Below, piece by piece: positions 1 through 6,799 of a DNA stretch of 37,046 nt. Under the pieces are notes generated by a model that made no database searches, had not been told where the DNA came from, and saw only the letters and a program-made list of their open reading frames with translations. Positions within the stretch are counted from its first letter, which is position 1. Every line of letters begins with the position of its first letter. Made by a program: the position numbers and the translations under genes. Source of the DNA: Candidatus Segetimicrobium genomatis (GTDB lineage: Bacteria; Sysuimicrobiota; Sysuimicrobiia; Sysuimicrobiales; Segetimicrobiaceae); contig VBAK01000135.1 of assembly GCA_005882275.1 (NCBI GenBank), positions 1 to 37,046 of the forward strand, given 5' to 3'.

Positions 1-465
1 GGAGTCGTTGGGAATGATGCTGATGGATCCATCCGTTTCCAGGACAGCCAGTTGGACTTCGGCGATGCCAGCGATCCCATGCTCGCGCATGGCCATCTCC
101 ACTTCCGATCCCTGCAGCCCCTCCTTCTGAAGGTTGGGCACGATAAACTGCCCATTCTCCACCAAAACGGTGGGAGTACCCCCAACGAGCCCTCCCCACC
201 ACTTGCTTCTCAGACGGAGGACGCCGACGAGTTTGTTCGCACCGAAGATCACGAACGCGGACAGGAGCCCCGCTGGGAGGGATGTATCCGGACCGACCAT
301 TGCGTTCTGCACGGCATTCGCGACGAGCAGGATCACCACCAGATCGAACACAGTCATCTGACCGAGTTCTCGTTTGCCCATCAGCCGCAGTCCGACCAGG
401 ATGGCCAGGTAGACAACGAGGCTGCGGAGGATGATCGTCCATGGAGGTGTTTCAAACCCTAACAT
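1..465 (-). CDS. DUF421 (YetF-like) membrane protein, 3' end outside window
   Basis: An open minus-strand frame runs from ATG at 465 to the window edge with no stop, giving 155 residues. The N-terminus is hydrophobic, with membrane segments around residues 12-27 and 41-53 and a third around 66-80. A soluble domain follows with GGTPTVLVENGQ and ends in DGSISIIPND, the pattern of DUF421/YetF proteins. Only a few C-terminal residues should be missing, since the family's conserved part ends about here. The family is an integral membrane protein whose soluble domain resembles part of spore and stress proteins; its molecular role is not established. The opposite strand also has an open frame, but it lacks any family signature. 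It lies beside other minus-strand envelope-stress genes but is separated from them by about 260 bp, so co-transcription is doubtful. Confidence 0.85.
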   Translation of the reverse strand, partial: MLGFETPPWTIILRSLVVYLAILVGLRLMGKRELGQMTVFDLVVILLVANAVQNAMVGPDTSLPAGLLSAFVIFGANKLVGVLRLRSKWWGGLVGGTPTVLVENGQFIVPNLQKEGLQGSEVEMAMREHGIAGIAEVQLAVLETDGSISIIPNDS

Positions 466-727
466 GCCACGACCGCCTCCTCGATATCCTCGAAGGGTTC
501 AGACGGAGCCGCCACCTCGATCATAGCGCTGAAGCAGGGGATGCGTAATTGGGGGATCCCAGTCGCTGCTCTATTGGGGGCGTGTCTTTCGCCTAAAATG
601 CGAAACTGAGGAACGCATGTTGTTCAGTTGGCTCTGGATTGGCCAATGGGCTCCGCGGCACGGCGGCGACTCCCGAATCCGGTCTCGCCGCCATGCCGGA
701 AGCCGACAGGGACGCGATGGGTCCCAT
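466..727. other. Intergenic stretch, nothing firmly recognised
   Basis: A 44-codon minus-strand frame (727 down to 593) starts directly after the stop of the next upstream frame. It has no recognisable family, signal peptide or membrane segment, so I do not call it a gene. No hairpin with a T-run is visible. Confidence 0.4.
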
Positions 728-931
728 CTACGTACTTCTGACCGTGGCAGCGGTCTTCGTGGCCTGCGTCACTTCGGCGCCGGCCGGCACCTGGATGTCA
801 CCGCCCCCGACTAGGGCTCCGGCGAGGAGCCCGACAGGACTCAGAACAATGGTGCCGGCAACGCTGGCGCCCGCCGCGCCGTCCCTATCCTTGACGATGT
901 CTGACGAGATGATCACATCAGTCAAGTTCAC
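728..931 (-). CDS. Small Gly/Ala-rich protein, possibly the C-terminal remnant of a larger exported protein
   Basis: This 67-codon minus-strand frame starts at GTG 931, and the same frame is open back to the stop codon of the upstream GlsB gene at 980-982. The middle is hydrophobic and glycine-rich (AGTIVLSPVGLLAGALVGG). It is followed by GGDIQVPAGAEVT, which resembles the tail of exported proteins ending in a GxDIxIPAGT-type motif. There is no signal peptide or good ribosome site. The frame therefore looks either like a very small protein or like the surviving 3' end of a longer gene. Function unknown; the call is tentative. Confidence 0.35.
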   Translation of the reverse strand: MNLTDVIISSDIVKDRDGAAGASVAGTIVLSPVGLLAGALVGGGDIQVPAGAEVTQATKTAATVRST

Positions 932-979
932 TGGCCTGCGATCCGCAATGGCATGCCTGCGCGCCCGCGCTGGGGGAGA

Positions 980-1249
980 CTATGCCACTCGGGGGTTTCG
1001 CCGCCCGGTGAATAGGCGCATCAGCCAGAGCACGCCCACAGCCCCCACAAAGGCGACGATGATGGACCCGATGTTCACACCCGTGGCGCCGGGGTACCCA
1101 AAGGCGTTGAAGACCCAGCCACCCACGATGGCGCCGACGACCCCGAGCACCAGATCTCCGAGGAGACCTGCGGGCCCCGCACCCGGAATCGCCATCCTCG
1201 CCAGCCAGCCCGCTATGATCCCGACGACAATCCACGCTAGAATGCTCAT
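980..1249 (-). CDS. GlsB/YeaQ/YmgE-family stress membrane protein (copy 1)
   Basis: An 89-residue protein beginning MSILAWIVVGIIAGWLARM, the hallmark start of the transglycosylase-associated (GlsB/YeaQ/YmgE) family. It has three hydrophobic, glycine-rich segments, about residues 3-20, 28-50 and 58-76, as usual for this inner-membrane family. Members are induced by general or envelope stress; their biochemical action is not known. It lies immediately downstream of the YtxH gene (1 bp gap) on the same strand and probably shares its transcript. A close paralog lies at 10264-10533. The C-terminus (LMRLFTGRRNPRVA) is short and basic. Confidence 0.9.
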   Translation of the reverse strand: MSILAWIVVGIIAGWLARMAIPGAGPAGLLGDLVLGVVGAIVGGWVFNAFGYPGATGVNIGSIIVAFVGAVGVLWLMRLFTGRRNPRVA

Positions 1250-1250
1250 C

Positions 1251-1634
1251 TCACGATCTCCTTTCTTGTTCAGATGGGTTGTGATCTGTGTGGTCTATGA
1301 CCGAAGTTCCTAACTGAGCATGGCTCAAGGAGTTGGCTTCCTCCTCCAGTGTGGTCCGAGCCCGATGCACCATCTCTTTCGCGATCCCCTGCGCTCTCAT
1401 CGCGAATTCGCCTGCCCGCTCGCGGACTTCCCCCGCAACATTCTGTGCAGCGGCCCGAACTTCATCCGCGACACGGTTCATTTGCTCGCGGACACGGCCC
1501 GTCAGCCGTTGTCCCTGGTCCCGAACCCGCTCGCGGGTTCCCTCCTCCGATTCGAGCGCAAAGAGACGGCCAAGCAAAACCCCGATACCGCCGCCCACGA
1601 TCACCCCCACTAGAAAACTACGCGGTTTTTCCAT
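1251..1634 (-). CDS. YtxH domain-containing protein
   Basis: This 127-residue protein opens with MEKPRSFLVGVIVGGGIGVLLG, a single glycine-zipper membrane segment. A long charged, helical, probably coiled-coil region follows (residues 28-105, rich in E, R, A, Q; for example TGRVREQMNRVADEVR). This is the architecture of YtxH general-stress proteins, which tether an elongated soluble helix to the membrane. The start is ATG 1634 with AGGAGG about 7 bp upstream. It overlaps the 3' end of the upstream gene by 25 bp and is followed at once by GlsB, so the three genes form a compact operon. The stress link is known for the family; the mechanism is not. Confidence 0.85.
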   Translation of the reverse strand: MEKPRSFLVGVIVGGGIGVLLGRLFALESEEGTRERVRDQGQRLTGRVREQMNRVADEVRAAAQNVAGEVRERAGEFAMRAQGIAKEMVHRARTTLEEEANSLSHAQLGTSVIDHTDHNPSEQERRS

Positions 1635-2086
1635 TGCGTATCCCTCCTTTTCTCTGCCATCTCCTCACACGCGATCCGGACTGCCAGCGAATCTTGGTGA
1701 CGGTAAGCGCTCCATTTCCATTTGTTCATGGTTTGGATATCCGGTTCGGTCAGGGTCGCTAAGAACTCGCGGACGTTGGGCGTCACTGTGATCCCGGCAT
1801 CTGCGTGGCGTGACCCGTGGACAGCACGGACCACCGCGGCGGGCGCGAGCGCCGCCATCAAGAGCAGCCGTTTTGTCAGGGGCCGCATCGCGGCGGACGC
1901 TCCGCGAATTTGGGGTTCCAGGTCCCTCAGCAGATATAGAAGATACCAAATCCCGACCCCGATCCCGAGCAGGGTCATCAGCGAGCCAATCAATACCCCC
2001 TGGCCTACTGTGGAACCCGCGATTTCCACCGTGATCACCGCCACGGCCAATCCCACTGCGATCCGTTGACACCAAAGTCCTATCAT
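1610..2086 (-). CDS. Two-TM membrane protein of unknown function, first gene of the YtxH-GlsB operon
   Basis: The protein has 158 residues from ATG 2086, which is preceded by GGAGAG. The frame is open back to TTG 2161, but that longer start would lie inside the conserved upstream element at 2134-2200, so I prefer the internal ATG. Two membrane segments lie near residues 8-28 and 32-52 (IGSLMTLLGIGVGIWYLLYL), and a further hydrophobic stretch near 72-86. The rest is a basic soluble tail. I do not recognise a named family. It is the first gene of the minus-strand set with YtxH and GlsB, which suggests an envelope-stress role by association only. Confidence 0.6.
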   Translation of the reverse strand: MIGLWCQRIAVGLAVAVITVEIAGSTVGQGVLIGSLMTLLGIGVGIWYLLYLLRDLEPQIRGASAAMRPLTKRLLLMAALAPAAVVRAVHGSRHADAGITVTPNVREFLATLTEPDIQTMNKWKWSAYRHQDSLAVRIACEEMAEKRRDTQWKNRVVF

Positions 2087-2133
2087 TATCGTCGCTCTCC
2101 GGGGTCTCCAAGCATCAGACACTGACCAAGGGG

Positions 2134-2200
2134 CCTTCTTGGAGTGAAAGTAACACGGCAACGATTTGCCCGTCTATTCAAAATTGCTCACACGTGCTCA
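2134..2200 (-). promoter_or_regulatory. Conserved upstream element, copy a
   Basis: Read on the minus strand it begins TGAGCACGTGTGAGCA, two TGAGCA units 10 bp apart. It continues with TTTTGAATAGACGGG, then CCGTGTTACTTTC, and ends near GAAGG. The same order of blocks recurs at 3060-3115, 4289-4354 and 9312-9378. The element ends 48 bp before the start at 2086. It is probably a promoter with an activator or repressor site; the exact start point is not known. Confidence 0.7.
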
Positions 2201-2269
2201 GATTAAGGAATTGTGGGAGCAGTGTGCTAGCGCTGGACGAACTACTCCAAGGCCCGAAGACCCGCGGAG

Positions 2270-2923
2270 TTAGTCGTGGAGGACGATATTGAAGAGGGAA
2301 CTGTGAACTTGCAACCCGCCGTTGTACTCGATGAAGCCCAGCTGCTTGAACTTGTTCATGAAGAAACGCACCCGCGCCCGCGTCGTGCCGATCATCTCGG
2401 CGAGCGTCTCTTGACTGATCGTGGGGACCACAGGCTCAGACTCTGATTCCTTGCCAACGCGCGACAGGAGCAAGAGAATCCGCGCAAGCCGTTTCTCGCT
2501 TGAATTGAACAGTTGATCGACCAAGTCCGCTTCAACGCGAATATTGTGGGATAGCAGATACCTTGTGAACAGCTCTGAGAATGTGGGGTGGTTGTGCAGC
2601 AAGCGTATGATGGCTTCTTTCTCTATTCTCACGAGAGAGCCACCGGTCACCGCGGTCGCCGTCGCCATGCGAATGCGCTGGCCGGCCAGGCCTCCCTCGC
2701 CGAAGAAGTTGCCTGACTCTAACGTGGCGATGACCGCTTCTTTCCCCTGTTTGGACACGACCGTCAGCCTGATCTTGCCCTCGAGGAGGTAGAACACAGC
2801 ATCAGCGGGATCCCCTTGTGAGAAGATGAGCCGCTTCTTCCGGAACTTCACGATGCTTCGTCCCTCTCCGCCTCGTGCGAGGAACGTCGTGAGACCGAAC
2901 CGCAAGGATTTTTTACTCCTCAT
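2270..2923 (-). CDS. Crp/Fnr-family transcriptional regulator, copy 1
   Basis: A 217-residue regulator. The N-terminal cyclic-nucleotide-binding-type beta barrel spans about residues 20-130 (FSQGDPADAVFYLLEGKIRL; FGEGGLAGQRIRMATATA in the position of the phosphate-binding cassette). A dimer helix follows, then a winged-helix DNA-binding domain about 150-215 (ISQETLAEMIGTTRARVRFF). There are no FNR-type N-terminal cysteines, so an iron-sulfur sensor is unlikely; the effector is unknown. It is almost identical to the regulator at 3452-4171. Two differences matter: an Arg replaces Ser in the recognition helix, and a GAA-to-TAA change ends the protein about nine residues earlier. The start is ATG 2923 with GAGG upstream. 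The conserved element at 3060-3115 lies 137 bp upstream, so this copy may belong to the regulon it controls. Confidence 0.9.
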   Translation of the reverse strand: MRSKKSLRFGLTTFLARGGEGRSIVKFRKKRLIFSQGDPADAVFYLLEGKIRLTVVSKQGKEAVIATLESGNFFGEGGLAGQRIRMATATAVTGGSLVRIEKEAIIRLLHNHPTFSELFTRYLLSHNIRVEADLVDQLFNSSEKRLARILLLLSRVGKESESEPVVPTISQETLAEMIGTTRARVRFFMNKFKQLGFIEYNGGLQVHSSLFNIVLHD

Positions 2924-3451
2924 CCGATGGCCTCAATGGTGTGGCGTGCTCCAACAACAATAAGCAATCCATCAAGAATGCTCATCCAGCGCATAGCCAT
3001 TCCCTCCAATTCTGCTGCGGGTCCCAACGAAGCGTCGGCCTCACCCACGATTTCTAGTTGATAGATAACACGACAACGATTTGCTCGTCTGTTCAAGATT
3101 GCTCACACGTGCGCAGTATAGGTGTGCGATCCTCTCTACTTCCGCTAATCTTGATGTTGTGCGTGCACTCGTCCAAATAATGCATGCATTTCTTCGAACG
3201 TTGGCGGTGTGAGTTAAGTGTGGCGCGACACAAGCCGATGTTGAATCATTCGATGCCCACGCAGAGGAACGGGGTCCGAGGGATACCCGAGAGTCAGGTT
3301 GTTCGGGACATAACTTCCCGACACGCTTGTTTCGGATCCGCGTTCTTGACCACCGGGGCACAAATCAACTGCGGACGCGTGAGCGTGACCGTCCTCTTCC
3401 CGAACTTATCCTCGAGAACCATCGCGTAAAGATGTTGTCGGCTTACTTCGA
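2924..3451. other. 528-bp gap between the two regulators
   Basis: It holds the conserved element copy b (3060-3115) and a perfect 12-bp palindrome AATGCATGCATT at 3179-3190. Open frames on both strands lack any recognisable family. I see no other gene. Confidence 0.5.
3060..3115 (-). promoter_or_regulatory. Conserved upstream element, copy b
   Basis: On the minus strand it reads TGCGCACGTGTGAGCA, then CTTGAACAGACGAG, then CAAATCGTTGTCGTG and TTATCTATC. It matches copy a at most positions up to the last block and faces the regulator gene that starts at 2923, which implies feedback on that gene. It lacks the GAAGG end seen in the other copies. Confidence 0.65.
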
Positions 3452-4171
3452 TTAGTCAAGGCCCGGAGATGCACGGAGTTCGTCATGGAGGACGATATTG
3501 AGGAGGGAACTGTGAACTCGCAACTCGCCCGGGCTGTACTCAATAAAGCCCAACTGCTTGAACTTGTTCATGAAGAAACTCACCCGCGCCCGCGTCGTGC
3601 CGATCATCTCCGCGAGCGTCTCTTGACTGATCGTGGGGACCACAGGCTCAGACTCTGATTCCTTGCCAACGCGCGACAGGAGCAAGAGAATCCGCGCAAG
3701 CCGTTTCTCGCTTGAATTGAACAGTTGATCGACCAAGTCCTCTTCAACGCGAATATTGCGGGACAGCAGACACGTTATGAACAGCTCTGAAAATGTGGGA
3801 TGGTTGTGCAACAAGTGTATGATGGCTTCTTTCTCTATTCTCACGAGAGAGCCATCGGTCACCGCGGTCGCCGTCGCCATGCGAATGCGCTGGCCGGCCA
3901 GGCCTCCCTCGCCGAAGAAGTTGCCTGACTCTAGCGTGGCGATGACCGCTTCTTTCCCCTGTTTGGACACGACCGTCAGCCTGATCTTGCCCTCGAGGAG
4001 GTAGAACACAGTATCAGCGGGATCCCCTTGTGAGAAGATGAGCTGCTTCTTCCGGAACTTCACGATGCTTCGTCCGTCTCCACCTTGTGCAAAGAACGCC
4101 TTAATATCAAGCGGCGAGTATCCCGCACGGCGCTCGACTCGGGACCCGGATTCCCGCTTACTGAATTGCAT
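3452..4171 (-). CDS. Crp/Fnr-family transcriptional regulator, copy 2
   Basis: A 239-residue regulator with the same domains as its downstream twin: an effector-binding beta barrel (about residues 35-150) and a C-terminal winged helix (GTTRARVSFFMNKFKQLGF). From residue about 34 to the C-terminal region the two proteins differ at only about a dozen positions, including a TRY/ITC cluster after SELF. The N-terminal 30 residues are unrelated to those of copy 1. It keeps Ser in the recognition helix and carries the longer tail ELRASPGLD. It is transcribed away from the small secreted protein at 4395. Its promoter is a good sigma-70-type site at 4219-4248, unlike the element used for copy 1, so the two copies are probably expressed under different conditions. 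Confidence 0.9.
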   Translation of the reverse strand: MQFSKRESGSRVERRAGYSPLDIKAFFAQGGDGRSIVKFRKKQLIFSQGDPADTVFYLLEGKIRLTVVSKQGKEAVIATLESGNFFGEGGLAGQRIRMATATAVTDGSLVRIEKEAIIHLLHNHPTFSELFITCLLSRNIRVEEDLVDQLFNSSEKRLARILLLLSRVGKESESEPVVPTISQETLAEMIGTTRARVSFFMNKFKQLGFIEYSPGELRVHSSLLNIVLHDELRASPGLD

Positions 4172-4218
4172 GAGCGGCCCCCAGCGGGGACGATGCCCCC
4201 CGGTTCCGTTGACGATTA

Positions 4219-4248
4219 GTTATAGCACACTTATTTAGCACCCTTCAA
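4219..4248 (-). promoter_or_regulatory. Sigma-70-type promoter for Crp/Fnr copy 2
   Basis: Minus strand: TTGAAG (4248-4243), an 18-bp spacer, then TATAAC (4224-4219), 48 bp before ATG 4171. The spacer contains two GTGCTA units (GTGCTA-AATAA-GTGTGCTA), a possible operator. Confidence 0.6.
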
Positions 4249-4288
4249 CCAACCTTGAAGACAGTTTCTCTCCACAATTCTCCGCATT

Positions 4289-4354
4289 TAGGCAAGTGTG
4301 AGCAATTTTGAATAGAACGCAAATCCCTGCCGTGGTACTTTCCAATTCGGAAGG
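4289..4354 (+). promoter_or_regulatory. Conserved upstream element, copy c
   Basis: Plus strand: GGCAAGTGTGAGCA, TTTTGAATAGAACG, CAAATCCCTGCCGTGG, TACTTTC, then GGAAGG. The first TGAGCA unit is degenerate here. It ends 41 bp before the start of the small secreted protein at 4395 and lies in the divergent spacer with Crp/Fnr copy 2. Confidence 0.65.
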
Positions 4355-4394
4355 GCGTCTTAGTCAAGAATCTCAAGGGGAGGAGGGAGACCAA

Positions 4395-4625
4395 ATGAAG
4401 ACCATGCAGAAGCTTGCGGTTACCGTCCTGGGCGTGGTGATGCTTTCGGCAGCGTTCGCGGGGGTCGCGTTGGCTCAGCACGGTCCGAACACGGTCGGGC
4501 TGACGGCATTCTCCGCACCGCCGGACTACATGTCCCTGGCCGGCTATTTCCGGTTCAAGAGCCACGGAATGACGAATCATTGGCTCACATACAAGGAATC
4601 CACGAAGATCGTAGCGGCGCAGTAG
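4395..4625 (+). CDS. Small secreted protein, about 51 residues when mature
   Basis: A 76-residue precursor. The start ATG 4395 follows a strong ribosome site (GGGGAGGAGGGAG, 4378-4389). A clear signal peptide (MKTMQKLAVTVLGVVMLSAA, cleavage after VALA) leaves a mature protein starting QHGPNTVGLTAF. The mature part has no cysteine and several aromatic residues (PDYMSLAGYFRFK, HWLTYKE). I do not recognise the family. It stands alone between the conserved element (copy c) and a hairpin, so it should be a single-gene transcript in the same regulon as the GlsB and repeat-protein genes. A structural or signalling role in the envelope is possible but not shown. Confidence 0.75.
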   Translation: MKTMQKLAVTVLGVVMLSAAFAGVALAQHGPNTVGLTAFSAPPDYMSLAGYFRFKSHGMTNHWLTYKESTKIVAAQ

Positions 4626-4650
4626 GGCCGATAGGTGCTCCAAGACCCAG

Positions 4651-4685
4651 ACCGGGCTTCCCGGGTTCCTTTGCGGAAGCCTGGT
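4651..4685 (+). terminator. Hairpin after the small secreted protein
   Basis: ACCGGGCTTCC pairs with GGAAGCCTGGT (11 bp, one G-T pair) around a 13-base loop, 25 bp after the stop codon. The T-run is short (GGTTTGGG), so termination may be partial. Confidence 0.45.
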
Positions 4686-4815
4686 TTGGGCGAGGGCGGC
4701 GACGCCGGGACATTGTGACGTCAACTAATCGCGTGGGGTTTGGCCGTGGTGTGATCGCGGCGGGAGTCGCCAGGCCTGTCGTGGGCCCAAGGGGCCGGAG
4801 GGGAGATTCCGCGCC

Positions 4816-6621
4816 ATGGTTAGGCCGTGGTACCGATCAACGCGGGTGCGCCTCGGCGGCACGATTTTGGGGCTGGGGGTCATCGTGGCGTTGGCCATCC
4901 CCTCTCTCATCCCGGTGGACCGCTTCCGGCCGCTTCTCGCACGGCTTATCGAGGCCGGCACCGGACGTCGGGTCCAGATCGACGCCTTGAGGCTCCACCT
5001 GCTGCCGACCGTGCACCTTCAGGCGGTGAATATTCGTCTAGAGAACCCGCCGGGTTTCCCTCAGGGTGACGCAATCAGCGTGAAGTCTGTCGATCTCGGT
5101 GTCGTGCCGCGTGCGCTGCTCTCGCGACGGCTGGAGGTGACGTACATTGCCATCGGCGGCATGCGGGTGAATCTCCTTCGTGACCCTGCCGGCCGGACGA
5201 ACTTCGATCTCTCGGCCCCCGCGCGAAGCGCACCGGCGGAAACCTCTGCGGCCGCAGCAAGGGGTACTCCTGTTCTCACCATTGACCGCGTGGGCGGGGT
5301 GACGGTCACGAATGTTGAGATCACCTCTTCTAGCTCCGACGCACGCCTCGGGCAGGCGCCGCCGTCGTTTACCCTGAGCGGATTGAATGCCCGGATCGGG
5401 TCCATCGACCTGAACGCGCCGGACTGGCCGAAGAGACTGGATGTCGTCATAGACCTCCGGCGCGCGAGACTCACGACGGCGTCGCTGGCCAAACCCGTGC
5501 AGTTCCAGACCGGCGAACTCGTCGTCAAGGACGGTGCAGGGCGGGGAACGTTTTCTGCGTCACTGGATAACATGCGTGCCGAGGTGACTGCGGCGATGGC
5601 CAGCCTCGACCCATTGTCCATGACGTTCACGGTCGCCATCCCCGAATTGGATCTCAACAAGCTGCAGAGCCTGATGGTCAGCAGCCCGAGCAGCAGAAGG
5701 GCCGAGGCGATCAGCGCTGCGAGCAGCAGCGCTGGCCGACAGGCGCTCCCCGTGCTGCACCGCCTGCTGGGCCGCGGAGGGGTCAAGATCGACAGGTTCA
5801 TCTTTTCGCCGCTCGAGGTCACCCGGATGAGTAGCCGACTGAGCGTTTACACAAACACGGTTGAGGTGGACTCTTACGCCATCTCTGCCTATGGCGGCAC
5901 CGTCCAAGGGGCAGCGACGCTGGATTACTCCGCCCCCGGCCTCCCCGCCGCCGCGACCGCAGAGGTAAGCGGGGTGAACCTGGGGCGGCTGGTGAGCACT
6001 CTTCCTCCCCAGGCGCAGAAAATCACTGGCAAGCTGGACACTGTCCTCAGGCTGGCGACTGCTCTGGGGCGAGATCCGATGGCCGCATTGACGGGCGGTG
6101 GAACCTTCGCGGTCCGCAACGGGTCGTTCCCGGGATTGGATCTCAAGAGCAACCTGGCGCAAATAGCCAAGGCCTTGCAACTCAATGTGCCCACGGATGA
6201 CACTCGATTCAGTTACTTCGGCGGGGATCTTCGCATCGCGCAGGAACGTTTGTATAGCGATGCGCTTCGGTTAGACGCAGAAGGACTGGAAGGGACGAGT
6301 CGGGGTAGCCTCGGCTTCAACAAGACACTGGACTATACAGGGACAGTCGGGCTCACGAGCCTGGCACCGGGGGCGTCGCCGCCAGAAGGCCTGTCGCCGT
6401 CGGTGGGGCAGATGCTCAGCAATATACTCCAAGGAGCCACGGGCACGGTTGGGGTCCGGGTACCGTTCTCCTTGCGAGGCACGGTTGACGATCCCAAGTT
6501 TTCCCTAGCCGGCACGCCGCAGCTAATCCGGGACCAGAGCACCCCGCAACAGCCGCTGGCGAAGCCTCAGCAGCCCGCCCTGCTCTCTACTCCGCAGGAC
6601 CTGTTCAAATTCTTTCAGTAA
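4816..6621 (+). CDS. AsmA-family protein
   Basis: A 601-residue protein with one N-terminal membrane anchor (about residues 11-33, ILGLGVIVALAIPSLIP) and a long periplasmic beta-rich region. The start of the periplasmic region (FRPLLARLIEAGTGRRVQID) and the C-terminal half (LDTVLRLATALGRDPMAALT, GGGTFAVRNGSFPGLDLKS, YTGTVGLTSLAPG) match AsmA proteins. These are members of the bridge-like lipid-transfer superfamily that affect outer-membrane assembly and lipid flow. Length fits smaller AsmA proteins. The start ATG follows GGAGGGGAGA. It ends in a proline/glutamine-rich tail (TPQQPLAKPQQP). It lies upstream of a class A penicillin-binding protein but 178 bp apart, so it is probably a separate transcript. 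The presence of AsmA supports a diderm envelope. Confidence 0.85.
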   Translation: MVRPWYRSTRVRLGGTILGLGVIVALAIPSLIPVDRFRPLLARLIEAGTGRRVQIDALRLHLLPTVHLQAVNIRLENPPGFPQGDAISVKSVDLGVVPRALLSRRLEVTYIAIGGMRVNLLRDPAGRTNFDLSAPARSAPAETSAAAARGTPVLTIDRVGGVTVTNVEITSSSSDARLGQAPPSFTLSGLNARIGSIDLNAPDWPKRLDVVIDLRRARLTTASLAKPVQFQTGELVVKDGAGRGTFSASLDNMRAEVTAAMASLDPLSMTFTVAIPELDLNKLQSLMVSSPSSRRAEAISAASSSAGRQALPVLHRLLGRGGVKIDRFIFSPLEVTRMSSRLSVYTNTVEVDSYAISAYGGTVQGAATLDYSAPGLPAAATAEVSGVNLGRLVSTLPPQAQKITGKLDTVLRLATALGRDPMAALTGGGTFAVRNGSFPGLDLKSNLAQIAKALQLNVPTDDTRFSYFGGDLRIAQERLYSDALRLDAEGLEGTSRGSLGFNKTLDYTGTVGLTSLAPGASPPEGLSPSVGQMLSNILQGATGTVGVRVPFSLRGTVDDPKFSLAGTPQLIRDQSTPQQPLAKPQQPALLSTPQDLFKFFQ

Positions 6622-6760
6622 GACCAGCGCCACCTCCCCCAGAGAGCTCGGCATCAGACTGGGGATGATGGAGACATGTGCAAAGTCTACCCATCGCGGC
6701 CCGGATAACGGGCCGAACTCTATGAAAGGACTCCCAATCCCGGATAGGCTGTAAAAAATT

Positions 6761-6795
6761 GCACAGACTGAAGATTCAGTCAGTGTTATCTTTCG
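6761..6795 (+). promoter_or_regulatory. Palindrome and promoter-like core before the penicillin-binding protein
   Basis: GACTGAAGATTCAGTC at 6766-6781 is a perfect 7-bp inverted repeat with a 2-bp centre. It sits between CAGAC and GTGTTATCTTTC, blocks that also occur 14-15 bp apart in the conserved elements a-d. The CDS starts at 6800, so the transcript would have to be leaderless or start within this site. Confidence 0.4.
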
Positions 6796-6799
6796 GGTT